Source: Bacteroidota bacterium
Lineage (GTDB): Bacteria; Bacteroidota; Bacteroidia; Bacteroidales; VadinHA17
Assembly (NCBI GenBank): GCA_015222065.1
Contig: JADFUQ010000012.1
Coordinates: 1-8,917, forward strand
Direction of reading: 5' to 3'
DNA: 8,917 nucleotides
A program made the translations under genes and the position numbers. The notes below the pieces were generated by a model. It had not been told where the DNA came from, did no database searches, and saw only the letters and a program-made list of their open reading frames with translations. Positions within the stretch are counted from its first letter, which is position 1. Each line of letters begins with the position of its first letter. Of the stretch, positions 6,003 to 8,917 are shown piece after piece.

Positions 6003-7592
6003 TTAATTCTCTGGTTCAACAAGACTCAGCGTTTGTGCAGTTGAAACGTTATGTTTTATTACTTCAATCCCGGAAGGGAATTTCACAACCACATCATATT
6101 TCTTATCTGCATTCAAGCCAAAATGTTGCTGCAGCGGATTACCGGTAAAAACGCCATTTCCGGCAGTCACCTCGTGGTATCCATTCAAATACTTATTATC
6201 TTTTGCATGACCGGCAGAATATACCCATACTTTAGACATCACGGCTTCCGGGTTGGACTTTGTTCCTTTAAGATCGATTTTCAGCCAGTTTTTATTATCG
6301 GTCTTGTTTTTAAACAGCTTCCATTCCCCTGAATTTTTATATTGAATTCTTCGCCAATTGCCAACACCCAGGTCTAAATCACCGTCACCATCAAGGTCTC
6401 CCAAACCGCAACCGTGACCGTAAAATACAGAGCCACCGGTTACTTTTTTTGATTCGGTAAATTTGCCTTTACCATCATTGAGCAACACCAACGACTCTGA
6501 ACCACTGTTGGTGACATAAATGTCTATATCGCCGTCGTTATCAATATCACCGGCCACACACCCCCTGGATTTTGTGTCGATCTCTACTCCAGCCTGTTTC
6601 GACACATCAGTAAAAGTTCCATCACCATTATTTTTGAATAGCTTATTTAAATTAGTTGCATGAAACTCAAATGTACGCGCCGGATCACCGGTTATACTCT
6701 GACCAACAAACAGGTCCAGGTCGCCGTCATTATCCATATCCAGCCACACACTGCAAGTAGAACAGCCGGAACCGGCAATGCCTGCTTCTTTTGAGACATC
6801 GGTAAATTTTAAGTTACCATCATTGCGGTAAAGAATTCTGGCGGGTTGAGTTTCGGCATCGGTTTCATTCCCGACAAAAAGGTCAGCATCCCCATCGTTG
6901 TCATAATCGACAAAATTGCAGGTATAACCATATCCGCGGTCATCCACACCTGTCTGTGCAGCTATATCTTTAAATGTTCCGTTTCCATTATTCAGATACA
7001 GATGATTGGCACAGTCATCTCCACGATCATTAAACCTTTCGACCGCCACAAACATATCAAGATAACCATCGCTATTAATATCAGCAGTTGTAACACCACA
7101 GGATTGGTTGATTCCGTTGCCGGCAACACCCGCATCAAGCGCTTTTTCATTAAACACGCCTTCATCATCCAGCATAAATAGTTTGTTTGGCCCGCAGATA
7201 TTTTTTCGGCGGTTGGTTTCATACTCCAGGTTATTGGCGATAAACAGATCTTTATAACCGTTTCTGTCAAAATCGGCAAACACGGCGCCATGTCCATCGT
7301 GTGGATTGATAATACCTGTTTCTGCTGAAATATTGACAAATTTCAAATCCCCGATATTCATGAAGAACTTATCCGGAGCATATACCACAGAGATGTAGAT
7401 ATCCAGATCGCCATCACGATCGTAATCGTCGAACAGGACAATTTTCCCCTGTCCGTAATGTTGAAATCCGGAACCCTTTGTCACATCGACAAAAATGTTT
7501 CCGTTCAAATATTTGTGGACTTGATTTTCGGAAAATCCAGTGCTGATAAATGTTACCAGAACAACAGTAATGAGTAAGAATAAATGTTTCAT
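6003..7592 (-). CDS. Secreted CRTAC1-like FG-GAP/VCBS seven-repeat propeller with ASPIC/UnbV domain, 529 aa
   Basis: Residues 1-21 form a typical Sec signal (hydrophobic core ending STGFS). Seven calcium-binding DxDxDG-type loops follow at 56-64, 107-115, 171-179, 229-237, 285-293, 349-357 and 399-407, as expected for a seven-bladed integrin-like propeller. Most blades end in LF/LY-x-N-(N)DG-x-F-T/K-D, for example LFKNNGDGTFTDV (318-330). Residues about 435-515 form the ASPIC/UnbV domain, with NWLKIDLKG (435-443), HFGL (490-493) and FPSG (505-508), the usual closing module of CRTAC1-like proteins. The set looks complete and standard in length. Cysteines stand just before the calcium loop in blades 3 to 7 (165, 225, 280, 345, 395), with an extra CSTC at 277-280. 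It starts 32 nt after the upstream propeller gene, without a clear Shine-Dalgarno. The family is extracellular and thought to mediate binding or adhesion; no enzyme activity is expected from sequence. Confidence 0.93.
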   Translation of the reverse strand: MKHLFLLITVVLVTFISTGFSENQVHKYLNGNIFVDVTKGSGFQHYGQGKIVLFDDYDRDGDLDIYISVVYAPDKFFMNIGDLKFVNISAETGIINPHDGHGAVFADFDRNGYKDLFIANNLEYETNRRKNICGPNKLFMLDDEGVFNEKALDAGVAGNGINQSCGVTTADINSDGYLDMFVAVERFNDRGDDCANHLYLNNGNGTFKDIAAQTGVDDRGYGYTCNFVDYDNDGDADLFVGNETDAETQPARILYRNDGNLKFTDVSKEAGIAGSGCSTCSVWLDMDNDGDLDLFVGQSITGDPARTFEFHATNLNKLFKNNGDGTFTDVSKQAGVEIDTKSRGCVAGDIDNDGDIDIYVTNSGSESLVLLNDGKGKFTESKKVTGGSVFYGHGCGLGDLDGDGDLDLGVGNWRRIQYKNSGEWKLFKNKTDNKNWLKIDLKGTKSNPEAVMSKVWVYSAGHAKDNKYLNGYHEVTAGNGVFTGNPLQQHFGLNADKKYDVVVKFPSGIEVIKHNVSTAQTLSLVEPEN

Positions 7593-7624
7593 GATGTAAC
7601 AATCTTTAATATAAGGTTAAAAAA

Positions 7625-8917
7625 TTAATTGATACTTTTTGGAACTCCAACAACAACTTTCGGTTTTGGATAGTTCAATACAGCATTCCTGAATAATACA
7701 AAGAATCCCGATTCGTTGCAACCAACAAAATCAAGTGATCCATCACCATCCCAATCGATAAAACTTGGCTGCAACCCGTGCGATGAATAGGTTATGACCC
7801 GGTTCCACATCTGAAATGCCCGGGGGCGTTCAAAAACAGGCATCTCTTTTGTGCCGACGTTTTTAAGTAAAAGTACACTGCGCTGGTCCCTGGAAAAAAG
7901 GTTTTGGGTGACAACAATATCCATTAAGCCATCTTCATTCCAGTCCACATTTCTCATTTTGAAATAGTGCGGCTTTTCGATGGCATCCCCGTTAGCATAA
8001 TAAAGCTGTTTACCGGATTTTAGTTTTAGTTTACCATTCGAATCATGGTAACGTTCATACAGGACGAGATTTTTCGAGCCGTTCAGAGCAATCATGTCTT
8101 CCAGCCCATCGCCGGTATAGTCGGCAATCGCGAGCCGTGTTCGCCAGTAGAATGGTTCATCGTCAAAATATGGATACACGCCATTATTGCTTCTCTCCGG
8201 GTCATTGGAAATTTTATGAGAACGGGCAAGTTTTTCCTTCGATTCAGTAAAACCATTGGGAAGGATTTGTTCCCGTTTGCCGAATTTCGGCTGGTCAGGC
8301 GTTCCGATATTTTTGAACCAGTAGACCCTGTTGGTCTCATTAGGAGCGATCAGATCAAAAAGGCCATCCCTGTCCCAGTCCACGCAAGCGACCGAGAGAT
8401 ATCCCATCGGATGCAGGTGAGGACCCTCACCAAAGACGGTATATCGGTTAACTTGTAGTAATTTTCCGTCCGCTTGTATCCATACAGGGGATTTAAATTG
8501 TGGGCGTTTTTGGCTGCCGATATTTTCGTAGAGATGAATTCGACCCCAAGCTTCACCGGCAAGCAGATCCATATCACCGTCACTGTCCCAGTCAATCCAT
8601 TCCGGCTTTTCCTGATGACCCTGAACAAGTGGACCGAAAGTCTCACGCAGCCCTCCGGCAGGCGTAAAAACAGGTACATTATTATTGATTGTGCGAACAA
8701 GAAAATCCTGATTTTCAACCGCCAAAAGACCTTCTCCATCTTTCCAGCGAGCCCACCGATAACCACGGCGTTTATCCGGAAGTCCTTTAATCTTGCGTGC
8801 CGGTGCAAAAACCGGCGGTGATCCTCCTTTATTCTCATGCCACAATACCTGATGTGGTCTCACATACGTGTTGTTGAAAACAATATCAATCCTACCGTCA
8901 TTGTTAACATCGCCAAA
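7625..8917 (-). CDS. FG-GAP/VCBS repeat beta-propeller protein (5' end outside window)
   Basis: The frame is open to the right edge, giving 430 residues; the N-terminus and any signal peptide are missing. An internal GTG at 8863 is not the start, because the frame already reads a calcium loop (GDVNNDGRIDI) at the edge. In the visible part, DxDxDG-type loops lie at 3-11, 109-117, 180-188, 266-274, 325-333 and 388-396, with a degenerate one at about 56-65 (RWKDGEGLLA). Four strands repeat an N-x-G-x(4/5)-P-x-F pattern. This is the DWDxDG type of VCBS protein and differs from the CRTAC1-like neighbour; it has no ASPIC domain and ends shortly after the last repeat. A long insertion at about 215-260 separates two blades. 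It is probably extracytoplasmic, calcium-stabilised and involved in binding, by analogy to the family. Some large VCBS proteins carry enzyme or sorting domains at the missing end, so its job is open. Confidence 0.85.
   Translation of the reverse strand, partial: FGDVNNDGRIDIVFNNTYVRPHQVLWHENKGGSPPVFAPARKIKGLPDKRRGYRWARWKDGEGLLAVENQDFLVRTINNNVPVFTPAGGLRETFGPLVQGHQEKPEWIDWDSDGDMDLLAGEAWGRIHLYENIGSQKRPQFKSPVWIQADGKLLQVNRYTVFGEGPHLHPMGYLSVACVDWDRDGLFDLIAPNETNRVYWFKNIGTPDQPKFGKREQILPNGFTESKEKLARSHKISNDPERSNNGVYPYFDDEPFYWRTRLAIADYTGDGLEDMIALNGSKNLVLYERYHDSNGKLKLKSGKQLYYANGDAIEKPHYFKMRNVDWNEDGLMDIVVTQNLFSRDQRSVLLLKNVGTKEMPVFERPRAFQMWNRVITYSSHGLQPSFIDWDGDGSLDFVGCNESGFFVLFRNAVLNYPKPKVVVGVPKSIN

Noticed and set aside
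6350..7470. Recurring DNA segments rich in ccatc/atatc as direct repeats or a CRISPR-like array
   Set aside because: They encode the in-phase DxDxDG calcium loops of the FG-GAP propeller, are imperfect, and are spaced by blade length (about 150-190 nt).
8861..8863. GTG at 8863 as the start of the right-hand gene
   Set aside because: The frame continues upstream to the window edge and encodes a clear FG-GAP calcium loop, so the true start is outside the window.

Overview
The window holds seven genes, all on the minus strand. It reads right to left as one tightly packed, probably co-transcribed block with intergenic gaps of about 32 to 71 nt. Both edge genes are cut by the window: the one at the right lacks its 5' end and the one at the left lacks its 3' end. 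I see no RNA gene, IS element, CRISPR array, convincing promoter or rho-independent terminator. Plus-strand reading frames are shadows of the minus-strand genes.

In transcription order the genes are: (1) an FG-GAP/VCBS beta-propeller protein (7625-8917, 5' partial); (2) a secreted seven-repeat FG-GAP propeller with a C-terminal ASPIC/UnbV (CRTAC1-like) domain (6003-7592); (3) a protein of the N-acylglucosamine 2-epimerase (AGE) fold carrying a Tat-like export signal (4566-5960); (4) and (5) two different exported Asp-box (BNR) sialidase-like propellers (3313-4500 and 2134-3267); (6) a cytoplasmic xylose-isomerase-like TIM-barrel sugar isomerase/epimerase (1178-2062); (7) a lipoprotein-like relative of DUF4091/GH123 proteins that seems to lack its central catalytic barrel (1-1126, 3' partial).

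The content suggests a heterotroph of the Bacteroidota or a related lineage (FCB group; Planctomycetota/Verrucomicrobiota cannot be excluded). The reasons are A/T-rich start regions mostly without a Shine-Dalgarno sequence, the density of exported propeller and sugar-active proteins, Tat-like signals on them, and a moderate G+C content judged by eye. This assignment is inference from style and not from a marker gene.

The block reads as an extracytoplasmic glycan-related locus. Four of the seven products are beta-propellers. The three enzyme-like families (sialidase, AGE, GH123) have characterised members that act on amino-sugar glycans, yet here each departs from the textbook active site: the sialidase FRIP arginine is not visible, the AGE GHxxE glutamate is glycine, and the GH123-like barrel appears to be gone. 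No sialate lyase, kinase, transporter or SusCD pair is in view, so a classical sialic-acid operon is not supported.

Non-coding points of interest are a hairpin that fills almost the whole gap before the AGE gene, a CTTT microsatellite and a dyad just before the sugar-isomerase start, a six-codon leader ORF in frame with the second BNR gene, and a single strong Shine-Dalgarno sequence that fixes the start of the first BNR gene.
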